Source: Lingula anatina (taxonomy: Eukaryota > Brachiopoda > Lingulata > Lingulida > Lingulidae). From it: a stretch of DNA of 64,000 nt. The stretch is from NCBI RefSeq assembly GCF_001039355.2, contig NW_019775968.1:1222434-1286433 (forward strand), read 5' to 3'. Each line of letters begins with the position of its first letter. The stretch's first letter is position 1. The translations under genes and the position numbers were made by a program. The notes under the pieces are model-generated. The model saw nothing but the letters and a program-made list of their open reading frames with translations. It searched no databases and was not told the DNA's origin. Positions 13,292 to 25,009 of the stretch are shown piece by piece.

Positions 13292-13318
13292 AAGGAGTTA
13301 CAACAGTTGTAACTCCTT
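13292..13318. repeat. 27-bp near-perfect palindrome, copy A
   Basis: Arms AAGGAGTTACAAC and its complement around one central base. The second copy at 15375-15401 is identical, though its flank differs by an inserted short repeat of GGTTCTCCC. Confidence 0.8.
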
Positions 13319-13750
13319 GGTTCTCCCAAAATTGTGACTATGCCCCATGATTAATAATTATAATATAATATAATATATTTTTTAAAATTTAGAATCCACA
13401 TAAAATGATCAGTAGACTTTACAGGGGTAAAATGAACAGAAGAAGATGAATAAAGTCAAATAAATAGTTAAGATATATTAAAATAGTACAATGTCAAGAT
13501 AACAAGCCAGTCATGTCAGTTATAAAACTTTTTGAAAATATACGTTTTTAATTCCTTTTTAAATTTGTCCTTGGACTCTATAACTGGCCAAGTGATCTTA
13601 AACCACGTTTTGGAGCATAGCGATGAACTAGTTTATGAAGGTACAGGGGTCCTGATTGATAAAATATTACATGCATAAAACACAGGAAACATCCCATGGT
13701 CCAGCAAATTCAGTTTGTAAAGAACGTACTGACCTAGTAATTTCAGCTTA

Positions 13751-13751
13751 N
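13751..13751. other. Single N: contig junction
   Basis: An isolated N. The sequence to its right (13752 on) repeats 11712 onward, while the sequence on its left matches what ends near 15832. Repeat boundaries therefore coincide with the N, as expected where two overlapping allelic contigs were joined without merging. Confidence 0.85.
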
Positions 13752-15092
13752 CTGAGTCAGAAGAATCAGTACTACTATCACTGCTAGCTTCTGCCTTTTT
13801 CAACTGTGGGTTGGCAGTTTTCATCTGTTGGGAAGTGGCTGTTTTTGTTAATTTTTTTCCTACAGGTTTTGAAGTGCCTTTGGGTGTAGGCTCATCAGAA
13901 TCTGATGATTCTGAGTCCGCATCAGAGTCAGAACTCGATGGTAAATCTGGTTTATTCTTTTTACTGGCAGGAGCCACTGGTTTAGTTGTGTCTGGTAAAA
14001 CCTTGGCTGGCTTTTTCTCACTTTCTGAGTCACTAAAATAAAAACAGGTCATACAAAATTTGAAATCAATCCTTCTATGACTAGCATAAATCTCTCCACC
14101 ATTAATACTTCTCTATTTTGCATTCCTTTTTTAAAATCATTTGATGTTATATCTAGTGTTCTGCATAGGTAGGCCTATTATTCCTATGTCACTAAGAAAA
14201 TATGTACCTGGAAGAATCAGAATCAGAGCTGTCCTGCTTGGCTTTCTTGTGGTTTTGAACTCCAGAACTAGAATCCGCCTTCCTCTTCACTGGAGATTGT
14301 GTCCTGAAAAAGAACTTATGGTGTTCTTAAAACACTTCAAAAGTATTTTTTCTAAATAAAATTCAATCTTAGCACAAAAACATGAACAAAAATATCCCTA
14401 CCACTACTTTTCTAAAATGTATTTGTCTGGTAAACTTTACATAAAATTTCTCATAGAATTTCTTTCTTTGATTGTTTGTCCCTACTTCTATGTGAACCAT
14501 TACAATCATACTCACTTTATCCATGACTCGTATATGTCAGCAATTCTTGGTGATCCAGGGGGTAGTGGTTTCTGGAAAGTATAAAACATTTGCAAATTAG
14601 ACGCTAGTAATGTATGTGGCATAAAATCATCTCTCTTTACTTAAACCTGTGTAGATTAATAGTACTCTACTTTAAAACTAAAAGTAAGACATGAGTAAAG
14701 TTTAAGACTGCTAAAGACGTGACAGGCATCATGGCCTCAGACAACATTGAAAAAAGGTGGGGAAATACTAAAAAAATCCCCAAATTTTGCATTTGGTTCA
14801 GTTGCAAAACTCGGCCTTTGGCTTTGGTGCCAAAGAAATTTACACCAGCGTCTTATGCTCCGAACTGTCCCCGTCTCTGTACCATGTAGCGACAAGATGC
14901 ACGTGGTCAGCAAATATTTAATAAAGAGGTAGGGGCCATTCATATTTCAAGATAGAATGTAATGTAAAATTACAACTGACTTACTGCACCAGTCTCTTTT
15001 TTGAAAATGTCCGCTGCTTTCTTGCATTTTTCTTTCAAAAAATCGTAAATAGCTGGAATAATTCCAGCATTGGGACCATTTGCCTCCGCCAT
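13752..15092 (-). pseudogene. Second, partial copy of NOLC1 5' exons (probable allele)
   Basis: Copies of NOLC1 exon 1 (14985-15092), exon 2 (14516-14571), exon 3 (14208-14303) and the first part of exon 4 (13752-14032), cut off by the N at 13751. Splice sites and reading frame are intact; there are two visible replacements, Thr to Ser in exon 3 and Val to Ala in exon 4, plus small intron indels. As it stands the copy cannot make a full protein. I judge it to be the other haplotype placed in tandem by the assembler; a genuine 5'-end duplication is the alternative. Confidence 0.85.
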
Positions 15093-16264
15093 TTTTAAAA
15101 GCGTGGTAGATCACACGGAAGTGAGTTGTAACGCATGTGCACTGTTCTATTTACGAAAGAAAATGAATCATGGCTCGAACAACTGCAAGCAATGGTTTGC
15201 AAACTTCTAGAACCCAATCTTTAGGATAAAATGAAAGTAAGTTTTAGAAATGCACACATGTCTTTATAAAATAACCAATATGATAGTAAAGAAATACAAG
15301 TTTTCTAGCAAAATTTATGATGCAATAATATTATATCATCTCGATTCGTTACTCTCTCTAGTCTCGGTTCTCCCAAGGAGTTACAACAGTTGTAACTCCT
15401 TGGTTCTCCCAAAATTGTGACTATGCCCCATAATTAATAATTATAATATAATATAATATATTTTTTAAAATTTAGAATCCACATTAAATGATCAGTACAC
15501 TTTACAGGGGTAAAATGAACAGAAGAAGATGAATAAAGTCAAATAAATAGTTAAGATATATTAAAATAGTACAATGTCAAGATAACAAGCCAGTCATGTC
15601 AGTTATAAAACTTTTTGAAAATATACGTTTTTAATTGCTTTTTAAATTTGTCCTTGGACTCTATAACTGGCCAAGTGATCTTAAACCACGTTTTGGAGCA
15701 TAGCGATGAACTAGTTTATGAAGGTACAGGGGTCCTGATTGATAAAATATTGCATGCATAAAACACAGGAAACATCCCATGGTCCAGCAAATTCAGTTTG
15801 TAAAGAACGTACTGACCTAGTAATTTCAGCTAATGCATTTTCATTTTGTGGTGCATGATGTTGTGCAGTAGTTTGTATTCAGAAATATGCATTTTTTTCA
15901 CTCATTGTCATGCCCAAACTTACTGAAATCCCACCTTAATCTTTCATACCTTTTCAAATCTTGTACAGTAGATTGAGTTACAATTTGGAAGTCAGACTTA
16001 AGTAATTCATGAGCTAAAAATAAGGTCAACAGTGTTGTGTAATTATCGAATTAATAAAAGTCTATACAGTGTAGTTTGTAGTTGTAAGATTTTATTGAAA
16101 GAGCAATAATATATTGTCTTGAACTTAACTGTTTTTCAGATATATCGGAGGATATGGGAATAGATATGTTAACAGCACATTGATGCTGTTAGACATGAAA
16201 AAATAATATGGCCAACATGCAGTGACTGTTATTAAAATGGAGTGGTGAAGCAGAAATATAACAG
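15093..16264. other. Divergent intergenic region between NOLC1 copy and the SOCS-box gene
   Basis: 15093-15832 repeats 13036-13750 (upstream flank of NOLC1). 15833-16264 is single-copy and leads into the SOCS-box gene; a TTTTTCAG acceptor-like site ends near 16140, so a spliced 5' UTR exon may begin there. No other gene is visible. If the duplication is removed, the two start codons are about 1.2 kb apart. Confidence 0.5.
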
Positions 16265-18642
16265 ATGGCTGTCAGAGGGTTGCTTTCAGTGAACAAGAAC
16301 ATCAATCCTGATGCTTGGATGGAGAGAGCGCTGGATGAATTTCACTTGTTACCTAAACTGCATCAGGCAATATATCAAAATAATTTAGAAAATGTAAATA
16401 ATTTGAAGATTGAAGTGTTTTTGTGATTAAACTTTGGGTAATTTTATTCTGTTTTTATGTCAAACATTAAACATTAAAACTTAGGGGAGAAAAAAATCAA
16501 GATGATTCAAGGTCATTCAAGAAGTTCAACATAATTTAAGAACATATTTAAAACAACTTTTTTGTGCAGCATTTTGAATTACAAAGAGCATTATAAGCCA
16601 TTGATTAAATTGTTATAATTATTAAACCCTATATTATAAATGATAAAGTGGTAGTTAATATTAAGCATAGACTACAGAAGAAGGATCACATACAATCTGG
16701 GATGTATGTGGTTCCAATTATGTGCCTCCGTGCCTGTAAAATTTAACTGTAACAAAAGGAAATACAAGTAATTAAAATGTATTAGATAATTTGAATGTTT
16801 AAAATTTCATTTTTTTTATTAAAATATCTTTTCTTGTTTAATTTTTTTAGGTTAAAAATTTGATAAACAGTGGGTGCAATATTAATGAAAAGAATGACAT
16901 GGGAGAAACCGCACTCTATTTTGCAGCTTATTTTGGAAAACAGAAGTGAGTATGGAGTTCTGCAACAGAAGAGTAGACCAATTTAGCTTGTTTTTGTCTA
17001 CTTTTTCAGTTGCTGTTATCCGGTCTGTGGGTTTAAAAGAAATGCACATGGGATTTATATTGATAAAATCTCTTTTATTTTGCTCACTTTGGATGTCCAT
17101 AGTGCTTATTATATGCAAGATGCATTTTATCCTATTTAACAACATGCAAGCCACTTTATTTTATGGACGAAGTAAACATTAAATTAAAGGGATAATAACT
17201 CTTCGTTTCGGCCAAAAAATGAATTTTCCTGGAGTAAACAACAATTTTCCCATACTGACCAATGGTTAATGAATCCATTTTTACATTCAAACTTAGTCTC
17301 TGGTTTTTTTCTAAAAAGTTTGGTAGTTTGTTAAAATCTCTTAAGAGATTTTAACAGAGTATAGCCATCAATATGGAGGTCACGTGATCTAAAGACAAGC
17401 TCAGATACCAGAATAATAGCTATAACTGCCGTTTTTGTGGTAAAACAGAATATATTATATTTCTATGAGTTATTCACAATGTTTTTATTGTGAAATATAG
17501 ATCTCATACAAAGAGTTATTATCCCTTTAACATAAGTATAGAATCCTTTAATTGTTTTCATTTTTTATGTCCTTTTGTTACTGTTAGCCTTTGCCGAAAA
17601 TCCATGGACTATCCTTTTGTATGATATTTGGAATTTTTATGAGGCTTATTTTTTCTACAGGATTCTTGAATATCTTTTTTCCTGTGTTGACCTACAAGTT
17701 ATGGGAGAATACAGAGGAGAATCTGAATTACATGCAGCTGCACGTGCTGGACACATAGAGTGTCTGAGGCTGTGCCTAAAAAATGGCAGTTACATAGATG
17801 CACAGTCATTAGAAGACAACTGGACTGCACTTCATATAGCCTGCTTCAGAAAAGATACAAATATCATTCGCTTGTTGATGGAAAACAAAGCTAATACCAA
17901 TGTTGTTGCACACTATGGCTATAAACCAATTAATTTACTATTTATTCTATTTGACCCACAAGCTTATTTAATTGTACGCTGCTTAGACACTGATTTGATT
18001 TTGCAGTGCATGGAAGAATTGCTAGTTAGTCCATATGTAGATGTGAACCATTGGTCTTTCATTCCTGGTAGGACAGGGCCCTTCGTTTCTGCAAATCCAA
18101 CACCTTTAGAAAGAGCCTGTGGGATTGTAAGTCCTGATTTGGTTCGGCTTTTGTTGAACAATGGTGCAAGGGCTGATGGTATTTATCAGAAGTCCTGTGT
18201 GAGAATACCACTGTTATGTCTTTTTCATTTACTGGACACCTTGTCTTCATTTAAGCTGGACACATGTCAGAAAATACAGGATTTTCAAAGGTGCATTGAA
18301 CTCTTATTATGTCATGGCATTAAAAATGATGTAATGCAATTGTTTACTAGACCAAAAGATTATAGAAAAAAAACAGTGGCTGGTGCAAGACTGAGAACTA
18401 TCACCAATATAAGACAGCAGATAAGAAAAAAGAACATGGAGGAATATTTTCCAGAATATTTGAAGTCAGAATGGAAGAGATTTCTGTCTTGGCTACAATT
18501 TAAAGAGAACAATGTATCATCTTTAAAATCCTTAGTGCGAATGAAAATAAGAGAAACAGTAGGTCACAGAGTCCAATGTCATGTTAAAGAATTACCTATT
18601 CCAAGATTGCTTAAGGAATGTGTGCTCCTGTATGATATTTGA
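16265..18642 (+). CDS. Ankyrin repeat and SOCS box (ASB-type) protein
   Basis: Exons 16265-16393, 16851-16945 and 17661-18642 (TGA) join in frame to give 401 residues. Residues about 40-235 contain ankyrin repeats: NEKNDMGETALYFAAYFGKQ, ESELHAAARAGHIECLRLCL, DNWTALHIACFRKDTNIIRLL, and TPLERACGIVSPDLVRLLLN. The last 40 residues are a SOCS box: BC-box SLKSLVRMKIRETVG followed by the Cul5-box type motif ELPIPRLLKECVLL. ASB proteins are substrate receptors of Elongin B/C-Cullin 5 ubiquitin ligases, with ankyrin repeats binding the substrate; that role is inferred from the domains. In the BC box the usual Cys at position 6 is Val. I cannot assign an ASB number. The start is chosen because it is the first ATG that opens into the ankyrin frame. 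Intron 2 carries MITE copy 2. An AATAAA lies near 18760. Confidence 0.88.
17188..17526. mobile_element. TTAA-flanked MITE, copy 2 (in SOCS-box gene intron 2)
   Basis: A 339-bp relative of the element at 4202-4538, in the same orientation, with TTAA on both sides (17184-17187, 17527-17530). The left terminal repeat matches copy 1; the right one has one visible change. It keeps the E-box GGTCACGTGAT. The two copies differ by scattered substitutions, so they are not recent products of one event. Confidence 0.85.
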
Positions 18643-20500
18643 TGAGCTGACAACATTCATTCACATAATTTTACAAGCATAATTTAATAGAAAAGCAAAT
18701 GTCTTTTTAGGCTATGCCTGGATGTTCATATGTACATGTATAACTACTGGTGCTGTTATAATAAATGCTACATTATAACCAAGATATCTGTTCACAATTT
18801 ATTATTTTCAATACTGGAGCCTTGAAAAACTATTTGTTTGTATAAGTTTACGTGTGTGTTGTTCTCTCATAACAAGAAAATGCTCCTTAAAAAGTATTTT
18901 ACTGTGTGAACAGGTTTGACGATAGAACTTTGTTGGCGATAAATGAATTGCGCATAAGCGACCATAGTTTGATAATCATCCAATCATTGACCACATTTTT
19001 CTAAACTGCGGGATTACACTGCTTGGGTCAGAAACCGAAGTGGCAACGATCACCGGATAGAAAGTGTCAATAACACATAGATCTTTATTGATTGAGGCAC
19101 CAAGGTTATTGCACAAGTAACTGGTTAACCAAAATTGTTTCACTATAGACCGACAAGTCAAACTTGTCTGGGAGAGATTTTTTTCAACGCATAAGGTAAG
19201 AACGTAGCCCAGCAAAAAGTGCCCCACCATATTTCAATCATCTCCAAAACAAACATGACATCTGCATAAATGTTTTACATTTGAAATTTGTTGCAGTTTT
19301 TGCAGTAAAATGTGTATAAGTTGCATGTTGTCTTTGGCGTTCAGTATTTTGTAACGTAGCTTGTGTAATTATGAGGCTTGTGCAATGCTTTACAATTTAT
19401 GAATTGACATGATATAAACTAAATATTGAATCGAACTCTACTTAAGAGTCTACGTAGACAGATTCCATGCTTGAAGTTCTTATAAAAACAAAATGCCCAA
19501 AGGCCTTATGGCATGAGGCCCCAAACCAATTTAATTGTGGGAAGTCTCATTGTGTCAGTAAGTAATAATATGGACTAATATACTTTTTTAAGGTCCTTTG
19601 ACAGTTTCCACTAGATCTCATCTAGATAATCACAACTCACTCTATGGTGAGTGCCTCTCCTGATGATACCCAAATGTCAGATTCATAATCAGTTATCAGA
19701 TAACAATTAAATTCAACATGAATGAAGTATATTCCATCTAAATATTGTGCAAATATACAAGCAACAAAGTATTTGTGTAAAAATATTTATTATTCAGAAG
19801 CCCTTTTTGTTTGAGTTTATATTTCAAATTAACTCTTGACATATGATATAATAAGAATTGTATTGGTGAGTATAAAGCACTGAATTAGGTCTTTTCTGCA
19901 TGAAAAGAAAGACACGAAGAGCATGTTCTGACATATATGACTCACACGCAACAGTTCACATTTACTAGGTACAACATGTACTAAGAAATGTAATACTCAG
20001 TTTAGTTATTAAGGATATTGCATGTAGCACTATATTGTCCCACTGCTGTGTTTGGAACAAACTTTGTCAAACTAAAATAGACCAAGCTTAATCAGTGGTT
20101 AAATGTCTTTCTCTTTCTCCAGTGGTGTGATGAACAAAATTATTTTTAAAATGACCCAGAAAATTGTATTATTACCACAAATTTTAAATAAAGACAAATA
20201 CATTGCAGATTCCCTTAGTAAAGTGACCTGCATTGTTTGTTGATAATTGAAACACCTTAGTTACAAAGTGCATTAAATTTTGTCACTTGTTGAAGTGTTG
20301 CATTTTATAGTGTAGCATTTTATAATTTTGTTATTTGATAAACAGGTAACCTTTGTGTTCCTTGGTTAATACCTCAGTCCCCTCCGTTTTTCAAAATTTA
20401 GTGATATTGAACACAAAGTTATTCTATGTTTTCATTTGAAATATATATATATGCATAGTTGTTTGTACATTAACAACAAGGAATTTGAATAATTATTTAC
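18643..20500. other. Non-coding region after the SOCS-box gene
   Basis: AT-rich with no supportable coding exon. A slightly GC-richer patch at about 18940-19195 ends in a strong donor-like ATAAG/GTAAGA and is discussed as a possible non-coding first exon of the tubby gene. The rest shows no repeat or gene I can defend. Confidence 0.5.
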
Positions 20501-20816
20501 AGGCCTACCCATCTACCAGACTCGGCACTGTATGATCCCAAATTTACCAGTAGATCGGACCACACTACCCGTTTTCAAGTTGTGCGTCAGTATGCATTTC
20601 ACAGTATCATACCCTGGAACAAATTTTGAGATGGGATGCACTACTTTCCAACCCTGCTGAGAATCATCACTATCATATCGCATACTAGGCAAGAACGGAG
20701 TTGTGTCTGATACTTCGAAGCGCGTACTGATACACACCTTGAAAACGGGTATTGTGGTCCAATCTAACAATGAATTCAGGATCATCCGGTGGGGAGTCTG
20801 GTAGCTGGGTAGGCCT
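20501..20816. mobile_element. Fold-back (inverted-repeat) element
   Basis: About 316 bp. The left arm begins AGGCCTACCCATCTACCAG and the right arm ends in the matching complement; the imperfect arms run about 100 bp inward, sharing for example GGACCACA and CCCGTTTTCAAG. No clear target duplication is visible, which suggests age. No protein of its own is credible. Confidence 0.7.
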
Positions 20817-20888
20817 GATATAGGGAGATAAGCAAAACTTCTTGATATGAAATTTTTGGCATGTCTGATTGATTTGTGTCTTGCACCC

Positions 20889-21094
20889 CATTTCCATAGA
20901 TTAGATCGACCTACTTTAGATCGACCTAACTCCCTGGGGGTTCACGCTAAATAGCTATCAGCCGGGCGGACCCAAAAGTTAATTACCTCTTTACAGCTTG
21001 TAGTAGGCGGGACGGACATTTAAGTCGGATTATCTGAAAGTAATCTAGTGAGACTCCCCACGGGGATAGATCGATCTAAAATCTATGGGAATAG
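20889..21094. mobile_element. Short inverted-repeat element
   Basis: About 205 bp. The left end reads TTCCATAGATTAGATCGACC and the right end, reversed, reads TTCCCATAGATTTTAGATCG. AGATCGACCTA is repeated twice in the left arm. The inner part contains locally GC-rich sequence. It lies only about 70 bp beyond the preceding fold-back element. Exact ends are uncertain. Confidence 0.6.
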
Positions 21095-21370
21095 AGCCTT
21101 GGACACAAATACCAGAGAATGCCCCCTTAATGACATATGTGATGAACATATATGCCATGCTATCTGCTTAAACTATGATCACTTGTGCATTGGACTTGCA
21201 GTGTGCAGACATGTGTAATACTTCAGTGATAACTGAGTCAACATGCATTAACTGACATTTGATTCTACCATCTGTCGTGTAAATGTACATTTGGTTTGAT
21301 ATTAGATAACCTGAAGTAAGTCGTAGTAAAGAGTTAATCATTTTGGCTAACTGAAGCTGTAGCTCCAAAT

Positions 21371-21372
<2 letters not shown>

Positions 21373-21402
<30 letters not shown>
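21373..21402. repeat. Poly-T tract (30 nt)
   Basis: Uninterrupted run of about 30 T. No retroelement body is recognisable next to it. Confidence 0.9.
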
Positions 21403-21404
<2 letters not shown>

Positions 21405-22254
21405 AATATATGTCACATTTATAATGCATTAATTCAGTAGTATTGGAATCAGATACAGTTATTTAATCTGTTTGCTTCACAAAAATGTGTTTCAGACTGA
21501 AAAAAATGGAATATTGCAATTAGTGTTCAAAGAAAATCAGGAATATACTTTAAACTGGTAAATATGTAGACTTGACAAATGGGGAATTGGAAAACGTTAC
21601 CAGTTTGGTCCTATGAATGCGTGAATTTCATCACATTGGTAGGCCTTTGACTGGTGACTTGCAAGTTTTGCTATGACTGTATACTTGATGAACAATAATG
21701 AAGGCTTACAAATTGGTATTGTTTGTTATAGAATTTTTTTCTGATTTATATAGCACAAGTGTGTAATGGCTGTCATGTTTTCATTCTCCTCTTCCTTAAT
21801 TTTGAGGATGAATAACAACTTTTGGGTTATCTTAGATTTTTGAAAGTCAGTTATATATATTTGAACATATGATGGTCCTTATTATGTGTGTATGAAATGT
21901 TCTTTCTTATCCATTTTTCATAAAACATGGTTATATAATTATTGATCAAATTTATTCAGAACAGAACCATGTCCTTTTCATCATCAAGTATCACTAAGGT
22001 ATAAGGGAAAGGTAGATCTTGAGTCTGTTAATGAATATTCAGCATTCATTTAATATGATATTAACTGATAATGTTCTAATATAAGATAATTGATATATTC
22101 AAGGGAAAAAGTTTTATGATGCTAGCATGATGCTCTTATTTTATGTCTCAAAGCATGGATATTCAGTTTACGTTGAATAGATTTAATTCATTTGCATAAA
22201 AATGTGCAGCCATTTTTTAAAATTAGTTTTCATATTTTCATTTTAAGTTTATTC
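21403..22254. other. AT-rich non-coding stretch
   Basis: Nothing recognisable on either strand: no exon with splice sites and no repeat. Confidence 0.5.
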
Positions 22255-22385
22255 TAAGAATGATGTGATTTTTTCTTCAGTCAACAGCCATAGTTTTTAC
22301 CTCCAATATTTCGATGTCTAGCAGGACATCTTCATCAGGGAATGAGGCTATCCAGGTGAATAACCTCTATTCAGGAGATATACGT

Positions 22386-22437
<52 letters not shown>

Positions 22438-22840
22438 ACNNNNNNNNNNNNNNNNNNNNNNNNNNNNNNNNNNNNNNNNNNNNNNNNNNNNNNNNNNNNN
22501 NNNNNNNNNNNNNNNNNNNNNNNNNNNNNNNNNCCCCAATTCGGGGATATACGTCCCCCCCCCCCCACACACACACACACACACACACACACCTATTGTC
22601 TTAGGAAAGGGAGGTAGAGGTCATGGAGGATGGCACCATCATTTCTGTTGAGACTGGCCCCTGTCTTTTTGATATGGATGGCCAATAGGACTTTTCTGTA
22701 ATTTTCCCTTGGTTTACTGTCAATAGAGGTTATTCACCTGGATAGCCTCATTTCCTGATGAAGATGTCCCAGACATCAAAATATTGGATGTAAAAACTCA
22801 ATATTAGCTGTTGGCTGAAGAAAAAATCACATCATTCTTA
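22255..22840. mobile_element. Long terminal-inverted-repeat element interrupted by poly-C and a gap
   Basis: The left arm (about 22255-22372, from TAAGAATGATGTGATTTTTT) and right arm (about 22722-22840) are inverted copies of roughly 118 bp with few differences; both include GGCTATCCAGGTGAATAACC. Between them lie 51 C (22387-22437), 94 N (22440-22533), a second C run and a (CA)n stretch. GATATACGT stands in front of both C runs, so part of the centre may be duplicated across the gap. Long arms and no visible gene suggest a fold-back type MITE. Confidence 0.75.
22440..22533. other. Assembly gap (94 N)
   Basis: Run of N next to a 51-nt C run; the homopolymer and the inverted repeat around it probably defeated sequencing. 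Confidence 0.95.
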
Positions 22841-23294
22841 TAACATAACACAGCTGATGAAATTTTTCTCTAAGTATATTCTGTTTGCAGCATTCAGTCT
22901 TTTTTGTGAGTGGAATGGAAAACAGGTATGTGGTTAGTAGATGTTGTGGTTATCTGTCTCTGTTATGCTATCAGTTAATGTTAAGCCAGTTAAAGAATAT
23001 CTGTGATAAATGAACCCCTTAGTCCAGCTTGATATGTACAGTAGAGCTCAGAGATAATAGTTACAAGGGGATTGCACATAAGGAAGAGTCTAGAGGCAAA
23101 CTGTAGTTTTGAGAATATACTTTAATCTGAAATTTATATCAGTTCACCTCCTGGATTAACATATTACATATATGTATTTTTTCCTATTGTTCCATCTTTG
23201 CTATATTTTGTTGCAAGAGTAAAATGCAAAATGATTTTAAGTTTATAGAATGTTTGGCTCTGAACAAGATGTGATTTGTAACTAGGATCTCTAA

Positions 23295-23489
23295 GGCCGC
23301 ATTCACATCGAGAAGCGCAGAGGCTCAACAAAGCCACAACCTAAATATGGCGGAGAGGAAGGAAAACCGCCTAATCTTTTAATAGTCTCTCTGCATCTCA
23401 CACACCTCCCCACACATCATCCTTGCAGGGGTACAGTCATTAAGTCGCGGCTTTGTTGAGCCTCGGCTCTTCTCGATGTGAATGCGGCC
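23295..23489. mobile_element. Harbinger-like MITE (TAA target duplication)
   Basis: 195 bp with terminal inverted repeats of about 41 bp that differ at only two positions, beginning GGCCGCATTCACATCGAGAA. TAA flanks both ends (23292-23294, 23490-23492). A three-base TWA duplication is the signature of PIF/Harbinger transposons; assignment rests on that alone. No coding capacity. Confidence 0.85.
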
Positions 23490-25009
23490 TAAATATTATA
23501 CATATTGGTTACCCTGAAAAATTAGTCTGAATATTCAATAATAACCATATTGATGGACAGGTTTTGTCTCTGTCTCTGGAGGCTAAACTAATTGCATTTT
23601 GTGTTTGTTGTCATCTAACGTTTCTCTGTGGATTTAAAGGGCAAACCATAAGGAAGTGAAATGAGTTAGTAACCTTAAAAATCTTAACATTCTGTAACAA
23701 CAGGCAAAAACAGTGCATATTGATATTTACTGTTGTCATTAATATTAGGTAAGGTATCAATTCATCTTTTTATAAATTTTATATAGCAAAATGTTCTCAT
23801 TGACAGGAGTGTTAATATGGATGATATATTCTACATGAGATGACTTACACTTTGTCTCCATTCTAAGCTTTTGTTGACACAAATTATCTCTATCTTTCCT
23901 GAAAGATTTTCACATTTTATTTAGGTATTAGCAATTCACAAGAATTTCATTTCTTTTAATCTTGGAAAAATTTGTATTTAAATTAAATAAAAGTGAAAAT
24001 AATAACTATGCAATCACTTAACCATTTAAAGTTGTATACCAATTTTATGTAAAAAAATCTTTAAAATATTATGTTCTGATTATAGTATTGAACAATTAAT
24101 TACTGTTAGTGCTAGAAAACTGGAGCATCTCCAGTAAATACATTGAAGGTATTTTTTCAGTCTCAAATCCCACTCCGACTAAACTTTGCATTTGTCATGG
24201 CAGAATAGTGCTATCTGGAGAAATAATTGCAGAATCTACCAGTGGAAACTCTGATTAGCCACTTTCAATAAGGACTGACTTTGTAATTATTCTGAATAAA
24301 AAGAAAGAAAACTGTGTATTGGAGAAGATCAGGGTGTAAATTGCAGGGAAAAATATCAAAAATTGCCTTCATTATGCCTTTTCCTTTGGGGTATATTTTA
24401 ATAAAGCTCCACTATTATTCTTATCCTGCCTTGTGATCAATATACATGTTGATCTTTGACATGGGATTAGCTTGTAGGAGTGTGTGAAGTCATTTTAGTT
24501 GTATGAGTTATACTTCTAACCCATTTCCATAAGTTACACCAGGAAAGTTGGCTGCAGTGTGTTTGTGTGTATGAGAGAAAGTGCAAGAGAGGGTTGTGGT
24601 GATTGCGATTGGCTTTAAAAGAAAATTGGGACTGAGATGCAGTATTTTGAATTATGATGGATATGTATCTGCATTCACAACACTTCTATTACATGTCATT
24701 TAGTTGTTTGCTCAACTGATTACATGTGCATACATTGGAAACTTCAAGAAATCGTTATTTACATTCACACTTTACTAGCTCATGTAAGTGCATACAAATG
24801 TGTACAATGTCTGCTCCCAGTGAGTGATAGGATATGATTCACATTTGGAGCATGATAGATTCCTTTTTTGTTTTCAGGGCTATTTCGCATTAATCCTTAA
24901 AGATGTAGCCATCTCAGTTATAACCTACAAAAATTCCAAAGAGCTGAAATGTAATTCCTATTTTGGCAATGAAAACAAAAATATGTAAGGGTCTATGAAG
25001 CAAGCTTAA

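Noticed and set aside
13752-15092. A second NOLC1 paralogue
   Set aside because: The copy is bounded by a single N, includes introns and flank at near identity, and lacks the rest of the gene; allelic contig is simpler.
20513-20897. Overlapping 70-90-codon minus-strand frames
   Set aside because: They are the arms of the fold-back element read through; different frames in the two arms do not give a consistent protein.
22314-22604. Proline-rich or glycine-rich proteins around the poly-C gap
   Set aside because: Frames run through a homopolymer and unknown bases inside an inverted-repeat element.
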